Shown here: positions 19,495-28,653 of the stretch, piece by piece
How positions within the stretch are numbered: the first letter of the stretch is position 1
Layout of the letters: each line of letters starts with the position of its first letter
DNA from: Cohnella thermotolerans DSM 17683
GTDB taxonomy: Bacteria; Bacillota; Bacilli; Paenibacillales; Paenibacillaceae
Reading direction: 5' to 3'
Assembly (NCBI RefSeq): GCF_000429825.1
Contig: NZ_AUCP01000014.1
Span: 1 to 64,000, forward strand
DNA length: 64,000 nucleotides
The notes under the pieces: generated by a model
Databases searched by the model: none
The model's input: only the letters and a program-made list of their open reading frames with translations
Told to the model about the DNA's origin: nothing
Translations under genes and position numbers: made by a program

Positions 19495-19542
19495 GACAAT
19501 TGTCTTTTTTGGTATTCTACACTTGTCAAAAATAGCTGTCAA
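19495..19542 (-). promoter_or_regulatory. Promoter and BlaI-type operator of the ABC/lipoprotein operon
   Basis: On the minus strand TTGACA (19542-19537), a 17-base spacer and TAGAAT (19519-19514) make a strong SigA promoter. The perfect palindrome GACAATTGTC (19495-19504) lies between the -10 and the ribosome site, and a TTGACAAG half-site falls inside the spacer. This is the expected layout for autorepression. Confidence 0.8.
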
Positions 19543-19600
19543 CGATTTTTTGCATTTGTCTAAAATGAGGTTCTGAACGTTTCACGACATCATATTTCGC

Positions 19601-19647
19601 CGCAAAGAAAAAACGGCATCCCCCAAGATCGGGCGGAAGATGCCGTT
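19601..19647 (-). terminator. Terminator of the rare-sugar operon
   Basis: Arms AACGGCATC (19612-19620) and GATGCCGTT (19639-19647) followed on the minus strand by TTTTTTCTTT. It separates the sugar operon from the BlaI promoter. Confidence 0.85.
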
Positions 19648-19684
19648 GAAGATAGATATCGTTGGCGAGAACGAGAAGTCTTCC

Positions 19685-20632
19685 TTATGAACTGAGAAGC
19701 GCTTCTTCCCGCTCGCGAAAATAACGAACCGTCTGCATCACCAAGTGATCGAGTTCTTGTTTGTCCGGCTTCCCATACATGGCCGGGTACGGGTCTCCTC
19801 CTGGACCCAGCGGTTCCGGCGTGACGTATCTGCCTTCGCGATTATGGCCGATCAAATACAACGACATAATGATCGTATCGAGATCCATTGAGCCTTCGCC
19901 CAACGCACGCCGATTGCTGTCTGCCATATGCAGGTTGACCAGCTGATCTCCGGCATCGAGCAGCGCTTCTCCGATGTGCACCTCTTCCGCCTGCATATGA
20001 TAAACATCGGCGTTGATATGCCTGACTCCCGGATGGGATACCGCCTCGATATAAGCTTTTGCATCGGCAATCGTATGCACGAGGCTGACTTCGGCGGAGC
20101 GAATCGGTTCGATTGCAGCCATAACCTTGTGCTGAACAAACAAATCCGCGACGATTCGCAGTGTCTCCACGCTTCGTTCGAATTCCACATCATCGTATTT
20201 TTTCGGGCGTCCTACCGCCCCCGGTACAACCAGCAGGTAGTCCCCCTTGACAGCGGCGGTAAATTCGATTTCCCGCTTCAAATAATCGATGGCGGACTGT
20301 CTATGGACGCCGCGGTTGCTGGACAGATCGTTGTCGGCTGAGAACATTCCGCATACGCCGGATACTTTAAGATTATGCTCCTTGAGAATACGAAGCGTTT
20401 CATCCACCGAATAACCAAGGTCCGCGCCATAATGATTGCCGTGCAGTTCAATATACTCCAGGCCGGCTTTCTCCAACCGGGCCGCCGATTCCTTCAATGG
20501 CTCGATGCCGAAGCCCCAGTTGCTCCAGGATAAGTTCAATCGTTGCTGCAGCCGTTCGGGATGGTCTCTCTTTAACTCCAGAAATGCCTCTCTGATCTTG
20601 CGGTTTTTCATCTCAAAGTTTTGTTCTTTCAT
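19685..20632 (-). CDS. Sugar (phosphate) isomerase/epimerase, TIM-barrel, AP-endonuclease-2-like
   Basis: A 315-residue TIM-barrel of the xylose isomerase-like/D-tagatose 3-epimerase superfamily. Putative metal ligands lie in the strand ends IELHGNHYG, AAIEPIRSAE, INADVYHM and LVNLHMADSNR. It probably isomerises or epimerises a ketose, free or phosphorylated. It is the last gene of the rbsA-rbsC-rbsB-rbsD-cupin operon, so its substrate should be the imported sugar or its next intermediate. The start is supported by AGGAGG 9 bases upstream. D-psicose/D-tagatose epimerase or hydroxypyruvate isomerase-like activities are alternatives. Confidence 0.75.
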   Translation of the reverse strand: MKEQNFEMKNRKIREAFLELKRDHPERLQQRLNLSWSNWGFGIEPLKESAARLEKAGLEYIELHGNHYGADLGYSVDETLRILKEHNLKVSGVCGMFSADNDLSSNRGVHRQSAIDYLKREIEFTAAVKGDYLLVVPGAVGRPKKYDDVEFERSVETLRIVADLFVQHKVMAAIEPIRSAEVSLVHTIADAKAYIEAVSHPGVRHINADVYHMQAEEVHIGEALLDAGDQLVNLHMADSNRRALGEGSMDLDTIIMSLYLIGHNREGRYVTPEPLGPGGDPYPAMYGKPDKQELDHLVMQTVRYFREREEALLSS

Positions 20633-20661
20633 TCCCGCTTCCCTCCTGTAATGGCGAGACT

Positions 20662-21864
20662 TTAGACGGATCTCGGCATATCCGGATGATTCGGTCCGAA
20701 ATGCTTGAGAATGACCAACGGCTCCGTGAGGCTTTGGTTCGTAATGGCGACTCCTGCCTTAGCCACCTGCTCACTGACAAACAGCTCATCCGCGCTCATT
20801 TGGCCGTAGCGCAGCATAATGGCCGCTTCCACATGATGCACGCCAAATTTGCCGTGGCCCTGGATGACAATGCAGCCGTAAGCGGCCGCATCTTGCACGA
20901 CAGCCGTTTGACCGGGAAGTACTGTCAGTTCTTTCGCCCCGAAATAATCATTGCCATAGGTAATCCATTTTTCCACGTAGCGATCATCTTCATGGCAGGT
21001 CAATGGCGGTCTGAAATACTTTTTCTTGTAGTGCGGATCAATGTTTTTCTCCCAATCCATCAGACTGAGAATGTAATCCATATCCCGCTGCTTATCTGCC
21101 GGACAATTCTCCGACAGAAACTCGTACGGATACACTTCGTCCGCGACGATATTCTCATGGACCGAATTGACGTCGCTGTTCCATTGCGGCTCGTAAGTCA
21201 GAACGGAGCCGGGCGCATGAACGACACCCGGAGGCGTATACCATCCCGTACCCAATTCGATCCGGTACGCGCGGGACAATTCCGTAATTCTGTTGTCGCC
21301 GGATTCGTATTGGAGCAGACGCTCCCTCACCTGGTCGATCGTGACGTCAGGATCATATCCGAAATAGGTCACCGGAAACGTACCCAGATGGTTGTTGAGC
21401 TGCGGCGGAAAGTAATAAGCTTCCGGCTTGCCCAGCCGCCCGACTAACGAAGCCTTATCATCGCTAAGGTGAAGGTGATGGAACAGCGGCGTGTCGTAAT
21501 CGAAAAATTTCGAATACATCGGCCATGTCCCATATTTTTCCTTCAGTTCCGAGCCGATCAATTCCGCTCCCAGCTCATCGACGGCATCCTTGAACAAAAA
21601 CTTGGCCTCCGCTTTTTCCGAGGTGGCCACATAACTCATTCCTTCGTCATCCGGTGCCAGCTCCCCGTTAAACGCAGGGATGACGGAAGAAAACCAGCGT
21701 TCCTTAATCGCGCCCCGGGCCGTGCCCAGGGCGTAATAATCATCCGGGTGCAGCCGAAGACGTCTGCCGGGTCTGGCGAATCGTCTGGGCACGAAATTGG
21801 GGAACAATCGCAGAATACCTTCCCCGCGCGTGAACGTTTCCCTAATGAGACGTTCCGTTGTCAT
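20662..21864 (-). CDS. Large cupin protein, sugar-isomerase-like, function unknown
   Basis: A 400-residue protein with two cupin-type regions, like type I phosphomannose isomerases in overall plan. The first region carries FHHLHLSDD (candidate metal histidines) and GTGWYTPPGVVHAPGSVLTYEPQW; the second shows ELTVLPGQTAVVQDAAAYGCIVIQGHGKFGVHH. I do not recognise an assigned family. The operon context makes aldose-ketose isomerisation of the imported sugar the simplest reading. ATG at 21864 follows AAGGAGG with 7 bases between. Confidence 0.65.
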   Translation of the reverse strand: MTTERLIRETFTRGEGILRLFPNFVPRRFARPGRRLRLHPDDYYALGTARGAIKERWFSSVIPAFNGELAPDDEGMSYVATSEKAEAKFLFKDAVDELGAELIGSELKEKYGTWPMYSKFFDYDTPLFHHLHLSDDKASLVGRLGKPEAYYFPPQLNNHLGTFPVTYFGYDPDVTIDQVRERLLQYESGDNRITELSRAYRIELGTGWYTPPGVVHAPGSVLTYEPQWNSDVNSVHENIVADEVYPYEFLSENCPADKQRDMDYILSLMDWEKNIDPHYKKKYFRPPLTCHEDDRYVEKWITYGNDYFGAKELTVLPGQTAVVQDAAAYGCIVIQGHGKFGVHHVEAAIMLRYGQMSADELFVSEQVAKAGVAITNQSLTEPLVILKHFGPNHPDMPRSV

Positions 21865-21912
21865 GGCGTTTCCTCCTTGAGTCTTCAGGGATCGTCTTAA
21901 AGGATCGATTGC

Positions 21913-22308
21913 TCAATACACGACTCCGGACTGCAAGATGATGTTGGAGTAAGGGGTATGCTCGCCTGTCCGCACCGTAGCCTTCGCTTCTCTGGAAAGC
22001 TTCTTGAACTCCGCGTGCGGCAGCAGCTCTACTTGAGCGTCAGGAAATCTCTTGAGCATTTCCTCATAGACGTTCGGACTGATTTCTTTGGTCTCTGTTG
22101 CAATAAAGATTTTCTCGACACACAGCTCTTCAAGGATGGTATCCAGCACATCGAAAAAACGGGGCAATTGCGGACGGACGGCTAAATCCAAACGAAGGGG
22201 TTCCTTAGGAACCGGGAACCCTCCGTCGCAAACGGTCAATAAGTCCGTATGTCCTAATCCGGCAATGACTCCTGAAAGCTCTCGATTCATTAAGGTCGTC
22301 TTTTTCAT
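21913..22308 (-). CDS. rbsD: RbsD/FucU-family sugar mutarotase (D-ribose pyranase-like)
   Basis: Interconverts ring forms of an imported sugar. The 131-residue protein has LSGVIAGLGHTDLLTVCDGGFPVP, with the family's catalytic His and Asp in GHTD...CDGGFP, and the C-terminal TGEHTPYSNIILQSGVVY, where a Tyr-Ser-Asn motif binds sugar. Length is normal. Gene lies directly after the binding-protein gene. The exact sugar need not be ribose: no ribokinase is nearby. Confidence 0.85.
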   Translation of the reverse strand: MKKTTLMNRELSGVIAGLGHTDLLTVCDGGFPVPKEPLRLDLAVRPQLPRFFDVLDTILEELCVEKIFIATETKEISPNVYEEMLKRFPDAQVELLPHAEFKKLSREAKATVRTGEHTPYSNIILQSGVVY

Positions 22309-22354
22309 GAGATGGCCTCCATCTTCATCGGATCACGGTGTCGGCAGGCATCCA

Positions 22355-23335
22355 TCACTTGAATTGATTCAGATTGTCTTTCGTCACCAATTGGAACGGA
22401 ATATACACCGTCTTCTCGGTCGGTTCGCCTTTCGCCGCCTTCACTGCCATTTCAACAGCCTTTTCGCCTTGACCGCGTGCATCTTGGTACACGGTTGCTA
22501 CCAGTTTGCCTTCTTCAACCGCTTTAAGCGCATCGGGAATCGCATCGATGCCGATAATTTTGATTTTATCCTGAAGCTTAGCCGCCTCTACGGCTTTATA
22601 AGCGCCGAGCGCCATTTCGTCATTCTGAGCGACAACCGCATCGATATGCATGTCCGACTGGATCCAGTTCTCCATTAGGGACAGCGCTTGCGCACGATCC
22701 CAGTTCGCGGTTTGTTCCGCTAAGATTTTGATGTCGGGGTATTTGGCCAGCACTTCCTTGTTTCCTTCCGTACGCGCCACTTCCGCAGAGTGGCCGTTGG
22801 GCCCGTGCAGAATAACGATGTTGCCTTTGCCTCCGAGCAGATCGGCAATGTATTGCATTTCGATTTTGCCTGCTTCATGATCATCCGATCCGACATAGGT
22901 GGTTACTTTATCCATGTTCGCCACTTGTGCGTTGAGGACAATGATCGGAATGTTCGCAGCAACCGCTTTATCTACAGCCGGCGCGCTGCCGTTTTTGTCA
23001 AACGGATTCAGAATGATGGCATCGACCTTCTGGGTAATGAAGTTTTCGATTTGTGAAATTTGGTTTTCCGCTTTGCCTTGACCGTCTGTCTCGATCAGCT
23101 TGATGCCAAGCTCCTTGGCCTTGGCTTGCAAAGCATCCTGGATGTTGATGATGAACTCATTTTGCAGATTCTGGTACGAAACGCCTATTGTAATTTGATC
23201 GTCACTGCTGCCGCTCCCGCCCCCGGTTTCCCCGGAAGCTGCGGATCCGCTATTCTGGCTTCCCGAGCATGCCGATAGAACCGTCAGACAGAGTACCAGA
23301 ATCGCAACGGTCATATACCATTTCCAGTTTTTCAT
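22355..23335 (-). CDS. rbsB: Sugar ABC transporter substrate-binding lipoprotein (RbsB-like)
   Basis: A periplasmic-binding-protein type I fold anchored through lipobox LSAC, with a Gly/Ser-rich spacer. The mature part has ITIGVSYQNLQNEFIINIQ, VDAIILNPFDKNGSAPAV, TTYVGSDDHEAGK, VAQNDEMALGAY and IGIDAIPDALKAVEEGKLVATVYQD, the ribose/galactose binding-protein pattern. It delivers sugar to the RbsC/RbsA importer encoded just upstream. Confidence 0.88.
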   Translation of the reverse strand: MKNWKWYMTVAILVLCLTVLSACSGSQNSGSAASGETGGGSGSSDDQITIGVSYQNLQNEFIINIQDALQAKAKELGIKLIETDGQGKAENQISQIENFITQKVDAIILNPFDKNGSAPAVDKAVAANIPIIVLNAQVANMDKVTTYVGSDDHEAGKIEMQYIADLLGGKGNIVILHGPNGHSAEVARTEGNKEVLAKYPDIKILAEQTANWDRAQALSLMENWIQSDMHIDAVVAQNDEMALGAYKAVEAAKLQDKIKIIGIDAIPDALKAVEEGKLVATVYQDARGQGEKAVEMAVKAAKGEPTEKTVYIPFQLVTKDNLNQFK

Positions 23336-23428
23336 AGCTCATAACCATCCCTTTCCATGTTTTGTATTTTTGTTGTTATTAAAAGTGCGCACTACCGAAT
23401 AGAAGTCCGCACGTTTAACCCTTGCCGC

Positions 23429-24370
23429 CTATGATTTCTTCTTATCGAGTAGAACCGCCAAAATAATGATGATGCCTTTAATAATCTGCTGATAATAGGA
23501 GGAGACGTTCATCAGGTCGAGACCGTTGTTCATGACCCCAATGATCAGCACACCGATCACGGTTCCGCCGATTTTTCCTACCCCGCCCATGAGGCTTGTG
23601 CCGCCAATGACGACACTGGCAATCGCATCAAGCTCATACCCTTGTCCCAGTACAGGCGATCCGGCCATAACCCGCGAAGAGAGCACAATCCCGGCAAGCC
23701 CCGCGAACAATCCGGATAACGCGAAAACCCCTGTTTGTACCCATCCGACGTTTACGCCGGACAATCTTGCTGCCGATTCGTTGCCGCCAATCGAATAAAC
23801 GTGACGACCGAACTTCGTAAAATTCAGCAAAAACACCCCTATGAGTGCGATGCCGACGAAAATAATAATCGGGAGCGGGATATCCAGCACATAGCCGCCG
23901 CCAATAAAGTTATATTTGTCGCTCAAATTAATGACGGGACGCCCGTTCGTATACACCATCGTCAAACCTCTGGCAGCCGTCATCATGCCCAGCGTGACGA
24001 TAAACGGAGCGACTTTCCATCTGGAAACGACAACCCCGTTTATCACGCCGCAGCCTAACCCGACTAGCAGGCCGACAACAATCGGTACAATTAACGGATA
24101 CGTGTCAGGATGAGCCAGGCTGGTGGCCACGACCGCGGATAAAGCGAGGATCGAACCGACGGACAGGTCGATACCGCCTGTGATGATGACGAATGTCATG
24201 CCGACCGCAAGCATCCCTATAATCGACACTTGCCGCAGGATGTTCAGAATGTTCTGTGCAGTTAAAAAGTTGGGCGTGATGAAGGTCAGAACAAGGCACA
24301 AAATTACAAGCCCAATGAATACGCCATATTTGAAAAAAACAGACGACAGTTTCTGCTTACGGATACTCAT
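23429..24370 (-). CDS. rbsC: Sugar ABC transporter permease (RbsC-like)
   Basis: A 313-residue inner-membrane permease of the BPD_transp_2 family with about ten hydrophobic segments. It carries the family strings ILRQVSIIGMLAVGMTFVIITGGIDLSVGSILALS and GNESAARLSGVNV, and a TSLMGGVGKIGGT loop. I start it at ATG 24370, which overlaps the rbsA stop as ATGA and lies 10 bases after AAAGGAG. About 90 bases separate it from rbsB. Confidence 0.9.
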   Translation of the reverse strand: MSIRKQKLSSVFFKYGVFIGLVILCLVLTFITPNFLTAQNILNILRQVSIIGMLAVGMTFVIITGGIDLSVGSILALSAVVATSLAHPDTYPLIVPIVVGLLVGLGCGVINGVVVSRWKVAPFIVTLGMMTAARGLTMVYTNGRPVINLSDKYNFIGGGYVLDIPLPIIIFVGIALIGVFLLNFTKFGRHVYSIGGNESAARLSGVNVGWVQTGVFALSGLFAGLAGIVLSSRVMAGSPVLGQGYELDAIASVVIGGTSLMGGVGKIGGTVIGVLIIGVMNNGLDLMNVSSYYQQIIKGIIIILAVLLDKKKS

Positions 24371-25890
24371 ATTACGGCCTCTCCTTTGCGAAATCCGGAT
24401 GCGCACGCCATCACTTGGTTCTGATCGAATTCAGCACGTGAGAATTCCCCTGTTATTTCCCCTTGATAAAGCACCAGGATGCGATCGCACATTCCGAACA
24501 ATTCCGGCATTTCGGAAGAAATCATAATGATTCCCCGACCCTCTTTGGCAATCCGGCTGATCATTTTGTAAATCTCCGACTTAGCCCCAATATCAATTCC
24601 TCGCGTAGGCTCGTCCAGAATTAAGACGTCGGGATTGGTCAGCATCCAGTTGGACAAGACGACTTTCTGCTGGTTGCCTCCGCTTAATGTTCCCACGATG
24701 GTGTTGCGGCTTGGCGTCTTCACGTTCATCTGCTCGATCTTCTCATCAGCGGCCGCCTTTTCCGCTTTGAAATTGATGATTTGCCGCAAGTAGGTGTAAG
24801 CGGACAAGTTCGCTATCACAATGTTGTCTTTAACTGAGGCTTTCAAATTAAGGCCCAGCAGCTTGCGATCCTCCGTCACCAGAGCAATTCCGTTCCTGAT
24901 TCCGTCTTTTGGATTGCGGATCGTCACGGGTTTGCCCTTAACCCGAATTTCGCCGGTGTCCGCCCGACGCGCGCCGAAGATGCTCTCGACCAGTTCGGTT
25001 CTTCCCGCTCCCATCAGTCCGGCAATGCCAACAATTTCACCCCCTCTGACCTGGAGGTTAATATTGCGGAATTCGTTATGGCGCGAAAGATTTTTGACTT
25101 CCAACAACACGTCTCTGATCTCGATGTCTTCTTTCGGGTAAATCTGGGTCAAATCCCGGCCCACCATCATCTGGATCAAATCTCTTTGCGTCAGCTCCGA
25201 AGTATCCCGTGTGGCGATATATTGGCCGTCGCGCAACACCGTGATCCGGTCCGTCAATCTGAACAGCTCGTCCATTTTGTGCGAAATATAGATGATCGCT
25301 TTCCCGCTGGCCTTCAGCTCCTCGATAACCCCGAACAAAATGTTGACTTCGCGATCGGTTATCGCCGATGTCGGCTCGTCCATAATGATGATGTCGGATT
25401 GGTAGGAGAGCGCCTTGGCGATCTCGACCATCTGCATCTCCGCTACGCTGAGCGAACGAAGCTTGCGGTTCGGATCGATATCACTGCGGATTTGCTGTAA
25501 AATTTCACGCGTCATCTCCTTTAGCAGCCTGCGTTTGACAATGCCTGTGCCAGGAACGGTCAGCTCCCTCCCCAAAAAGATGTTCTCCGCCACGGTCATG
25601 TCCAGCACCGAATTCAACTCTTGGTGGATCATCGCAATGCCTTTTTGCAACGAATCTCTGGGAGATTGAAATCGGACTTTCTCGCCTCTTAACAAAATAT
25701 CGCCGCTATCAGGCTGGTAGATGCCGGCCAGGACTTTCATCAAAGTCGATTTGCCTGCGCCGTTCTCCCCCATGAGTCCGTGCACTTCTCCCCGCCTGAC
25801 TTCGAATGAGACGTTGTCGAGCGCCACTACGCCGGGAAACTCCTTGCGCACGTTCTTCATCTGTAGAACATCGTCCGTGGCCAAATCCAT
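24367..25890 (-). CDS. rbsA: Sugar ABC transporter ATP-binding protein with two ATPase domains (RbsA-like)
   Basis: A 507-residue protein with two nucleotide-binding domains. The first is intact: GENGAGKST, SVAEMQMVEIAKAL, IIIMDEPTSAI. The second has the degenerate loop usual for this class (GIAGLMGAGRTEL) but a good signature and Walker B (LSGGNQQKVVLSNWML, VLILDEPTRGID). It drives uptake of a pentose, hexose or rare sugar through the RbsC pore. First gene of the leftward operon 25890-19685; GAGGTGG is the ribosome site. Confidence 0.92.
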   Translation of the reverse strand: MDLATDDVLQMKNVRKEFPGVVALDNVSFEVRRGEVHGLMGENGAGKSTLMKVLAGIYQPDSGDILLRGEKVRFQSPRDSLQKGIAMIHQELNSVLDMTVAENIFLGRELTVPGTGIVKRRLLKEMTREILQQIRSDIDPNRKLRSLSVAEMQMVEIAKALSYQSDIIIMDEPTSAITDREVNILFGVIEELKASGKAIIYISHKMDELFRLTDRITVLRDGQYIATRDTSELTQRDLIQMMVGRDLTQIYPKEDIEIRDVLLEVKNLSRHNEFRNINLQVRGGEIVGIAGLMGAGRTELVESIFGARRADTGEIRVKGKPVTIRNPKDGIRNGIALVTEDRKLLGLNLKASVKDNIVIANLSAYTYLRQIINFKAEKAAADEKIEQMNVKTPSRNTIVGTLSGGNQQKVVLSNWMLTNPDVLILDEPTRGIDIGAKSEIYKMISRIAKEGRGIIMISSEMPELFGMCDRILVLYQGEITGEFSRAEFDQNQVMACASGFRKGEAVI

Positions 25891-26006
25891 TTGTCCGCCA
25901 CCTCGTTTCCAACATCCTAGTGTGATTTGTTTATATTTTAAAAAGGATGAGGATGCGGATTGCTCAATTAATTCGGTTCCTGCCTTTCAATTTCTTCGGA
26001 TCATGC

Positions 26007-26012
26007 TATAAT
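26007..26012 (+). promoter_or_regulatory. -10 element of the second sugar-binding protein gene
   Basis: TATAAT at 26007-26012 in the 160-base divergent region between rbsA and the binding-protein gene; a weak TTTCAA sits 16 bases upstream. Sites for the AraC-type regulator are expected here but none is clear by eye. Confidence 0.45.
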
Positions 26013-26050
26013 TGAGTACTAAAAAACCGGATGCGGAGGTAAGCGGATTG

Positions 26051-27061
26051 ATGAGCAGATACGGCATACTTAAGACGATATTCGTCTTGGTCGCTTTATC
26101 CCTTATTGGTCTTGGCCTGGCATCGCAAACGAAACAAGAAGCCTATTCCCATCCTGCGGACGAAGAAGCTCAACAGACCGCTGTGAAAAATATTCGGCTC
26201 GGCGCCACAATTCTCGGTGACAACGCTTTCCCGCAAACGATTAAAAAGCTGCTGATTCGCGAGGCGGAAAACAAGGGCATCGAACTCTTGGTTTACGACG
26301 CCGAAGGCAACAATAAAGAACAAGCGAGACAGATCCGGAGCATGATCGCCCAGCAGGTCGATGCGATCATCCTTAACCCCGTGGATGCGAACGGGGTAGT
26401 GGAAGCTGTGGAAGAGGCCATCCATGCGGGTATTCCGGTCATTACCGTTAATGCGGTGGTGAACAGTGACCGAATCGCCAGTTATGTCGGTTCCAATGAT
26501 ATTGAAGCTGGGGAGATGGAAGCGAGATACATTGCGGAAATGTTGCGCGGAGAAGGGAATATCGTGATCCTCAACGGCATCACAGGCCAATCTACGCAAG
26601 TTCAACGCACTTTGGGCATTAAAACCGCGTTGCAGCTATTTCCGAACATCCACATTCTGGACGAAAAATCCGGAAATTGGAAATATGAGGAAGGCTACCG
26701 CTTGATGAAACAGTGGGATCTTGAATTCGGGGACAAAATAAATGGCGTTATTTCACAAAATGATGAGATGGCTCTCGGGGCGATCCAATATTGGAAGGAG
26801 GTTGGCAAAGCAGCGAAGATTCCGATCGTCGGCATCGACGGACAAGAGGCGGGACTCGCCGCAGTTGACCGCGGCGAATTGACAGCCACCGTGTTCCAGG
26901 ATGCGGTCGGCCAAGCTAAGCTCGCGTTGGACCTGGCCTTGAAGGTTATCAAGGAGGAAAAAATCGCGAAATCTTACTTTATTCCTTTTCGCTTGGTAAC
27001 AAAGGAGAATACCTCCTACTATCTTCATCTCCTTTCTGATTATGCTCTTGAATCCTTATAG
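26051..27061 (+). CDS. Membrane-exported sugar-binding protein, probable sensor partner
   Basis: A second RbsB-type binding protein (336 residues), about as long as the transport one but with no lipobox: its N-terminus is a basic stretch and a hydrophobic segment (GILKTIFVLVALSLIGLGLASQ) that could be a cut signal or an anchor. The sugar-binding fold is complete (LGATILGDNAFPQTI, VDAIILNPVDANGVV, SYVGSNDIEAGEM, VISQNDEMALGAI, IVGIDGQEAGLAAV). It is divergent from the importer operon and beside the sensor kinase genes, so it may report sugar to the kinase. ATG 26051 or TTG 26048 follow GGAGGT. Its last 22 bases overlap the regulator gene on the other strand. Confidence 0.8.
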   Translation: MSRYGILKTIFVLVALSLIGLGLASQTKQEAYSHPADEEAQQTAVKNIRLGATILGDNAFPQTIKKLLIREAENKGIELLVYDAEGNNKEQARQIRSMIAQQVDAIILNPVDANGVVEAVEEAIHAGIPVITVNAVVNSDRIASYVGSNDIEAGEMEARYIAEMLRGEGNIVILNGITGQSTQVQRTLGIKTALQLFPNIHILDEKSGNWKYEEGYRLMKQWDLEFGDKINGVISQNDEMALGAIQYWKEVGKAAKIPIVGIDGQEAGLAAVDRGELTATVFQDAVGQAKLALDLALKVIKEEKIAKSYFIPFRLVTKENTSYYLHLLSDYALESL

Positions 27062-28653
27062 TCCATAGGATTGATACCCACATATTTTTTGAAAACGCTA
27101 GAGAAGTAGGAGGTGCTTTTAAAACCGACCAAATCGGAAACGACCGCAGGCTTCAAGCCATACTTGCCTAGCAGCTCTTTCGACTTTTCAATCCGGATCC
27201 GATTCACATATTTCTTAAAATTCGTCCCGGTTTCCTTTTTAAACAATTCGCTGAGATAAGTGCGATTCAAGAAAAATTTTCTGGAAACGAATTCAAGGCT
27301 TATATCTTCAAAATAATACTCGTCGATATACTTCTTGATTTGCGAGATGAGCTGGCTGGATTCCGGGACTTTTCCCAGATCATGGCTGTACTTCAACAAC
27401 AACTGGATGGTGCTGTTCTTGATTTCATCCGGACTGTTCCCTGCAACGATTGCCTTCATTAATCCCCCGTCGATGCGACTCGAATAATTCAGCTCCTCGA
27501 TGAGTTTGTACATGAAGATTGCGATTTGTTTGAACGCTTCCACGCCAAATCTCTCTGCGCGCTGAAACAGATGGTTCGCGCAAGCCAGCACTCCTTCTTT
27601 ATCGTTATTTTTCCAACATTCCTTGAATGCGTTTCCAGCATCCGATAAAAGAATATCTTCCCATGGCGGTTTGCCGTTTCCGTGGATGAAAACGACCGAA
27701 GCGCCGGGCAAGCCTTCATCCGTGTGGAGCTGCGTTTCGAGATACATATTTCGGAGTTGGGCAATATCCTGAAAGATGCCGCTGACTGTAATCTTAACGT
27801 CTATTCTATTGTATTTTTGCAAGTTCAGAATAACGGTTCCTAACCGTTCCCGGAGTTCTTCCACAAATCCGGATTCCTGATACGATCCAAAAATGGCAAC
27901 GAATTCATTTTCCTTGTATAAGCTTTTTACGCCAACACTCTTAATAGCCGGTACCATGCACTCCTTCAACACGTTCTCAATGATGAAGAAAATCAGCCCC
28001 TCATCCTGATCATACATGCTTTTCGCCTGCTCATAATTCGATACATTAAAAATCGCTAACGCCCGAAATCGTTGATCCAGATCAACCCCGATGTAACTCA
28101 GCCTTTTGACAAGCTCAGCGGGATTGATATTTACGCCGATGAATGCTTTGTTCAGTATGTTGGTCTTCAACAAGGGAATGCTTTCATTTAATAAAATGCT
28201 GCGGGAAATATTCTGTATCTTCTTCTGGCGCTCGCTGCGGATTTTGTCCGCCGTCTCATGAAGCGCTCTCAATATATCCTCTTTGACGATCGGTTTCAGC
28301 AAATAATCGGTTGCTCCGCAAACAAGCGCTTGCTTTACATACTCGAAATCCGTATAGCCGCTGATCACGATTACTCGAATTTCCGGATATTCCGCTTTTA
28401 ATACGTCCAGAAATTTCATTCCGCCCATGCCCGGCATCCTCATATCAAGCAAAATAATATCTGCCTGATGATCCGCAAGAAACGCTTGAGCTTCTTCCGC
28501 ATTTCCGGCTTCGCCGACCAGTTCAAAGCCTTCTCCGTTCCAGTCCAGTTTGTTGCGTATACTCCGTCTGACCGCCGACTCGTCTTCCACAATCAGCACG
28601 TTTAATTTGCTATCCGAATTTTTCTGCATCATCATCGAATGCATACCTTTCAC
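27040..28653 (-). CDS. YesN-type response regulator, AraC-family DNA-binding domain
   Basis: Receiver domain at the N-terminus (VLIVEDESAVRRS, phospho-acceptor Asp in ILLDMRMPGMGG, Lys in DYLLKPI), a ~250-residue middle region, then two AraC helix-turn-helix units at the C-terminus (YFEDISLEFVSRKFFLNRTYLSELFKKETG, VVSDLVGFKSTSYFSSVFKKYVG). It should activate or adjust the divergent sugar operon on phosphorylation by the adjacent kinase. GTG at 28653 overlaps the kinase stop by 4 bases; an ATG at 28635 behind GAAAGGT is an alternative start. Confidence 0.88.
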   Translation of the reverse strand: MKGMHSMMMQKNSDSKLNVLIVEDESAVRRSIRNKLDWNGEGFELVGEAGNAEEAQAFLADHQADIILLDMRMPGMGGMKFLDVLKAEYPEIRVIVISGYTDFEYVKQALVCGATDYLLKPIVKEDILRALHETADKIRSERQKKIQNISRSILLNESIPLLKTNILNKAFIGVNINPAELVKRLSYIGVDLDQRFRALAIFNVSNYEQAKSMYDQDEGLIFFIIENVLKECMVPAIKSVGVKSLYKENEFVAIFGSYQESGFVEELRERLGTVILNLQKYNRIDVKITVSGIFQDIAQLRNMYLETQLHTDEGLPGASVVFIHGNGKPPWEDILLSDAGNAFKECWKNNDKEGVLACANHLFQRAERFGVEAFKQIAIFMYKLIEELNYSSRIDGGLMKAIVAGNSPDEIKNSTIQLLLKYSHDLGKVPESSQLISQIKKYIDEYYFEDISLEFVSRKFFLNRTYLSELFKKETGTNFKKYVNRIRIEKSKELLGKYGLKPAVVSDLVGFKSTSYFSSVFKKYVGINPMDYKDSRA

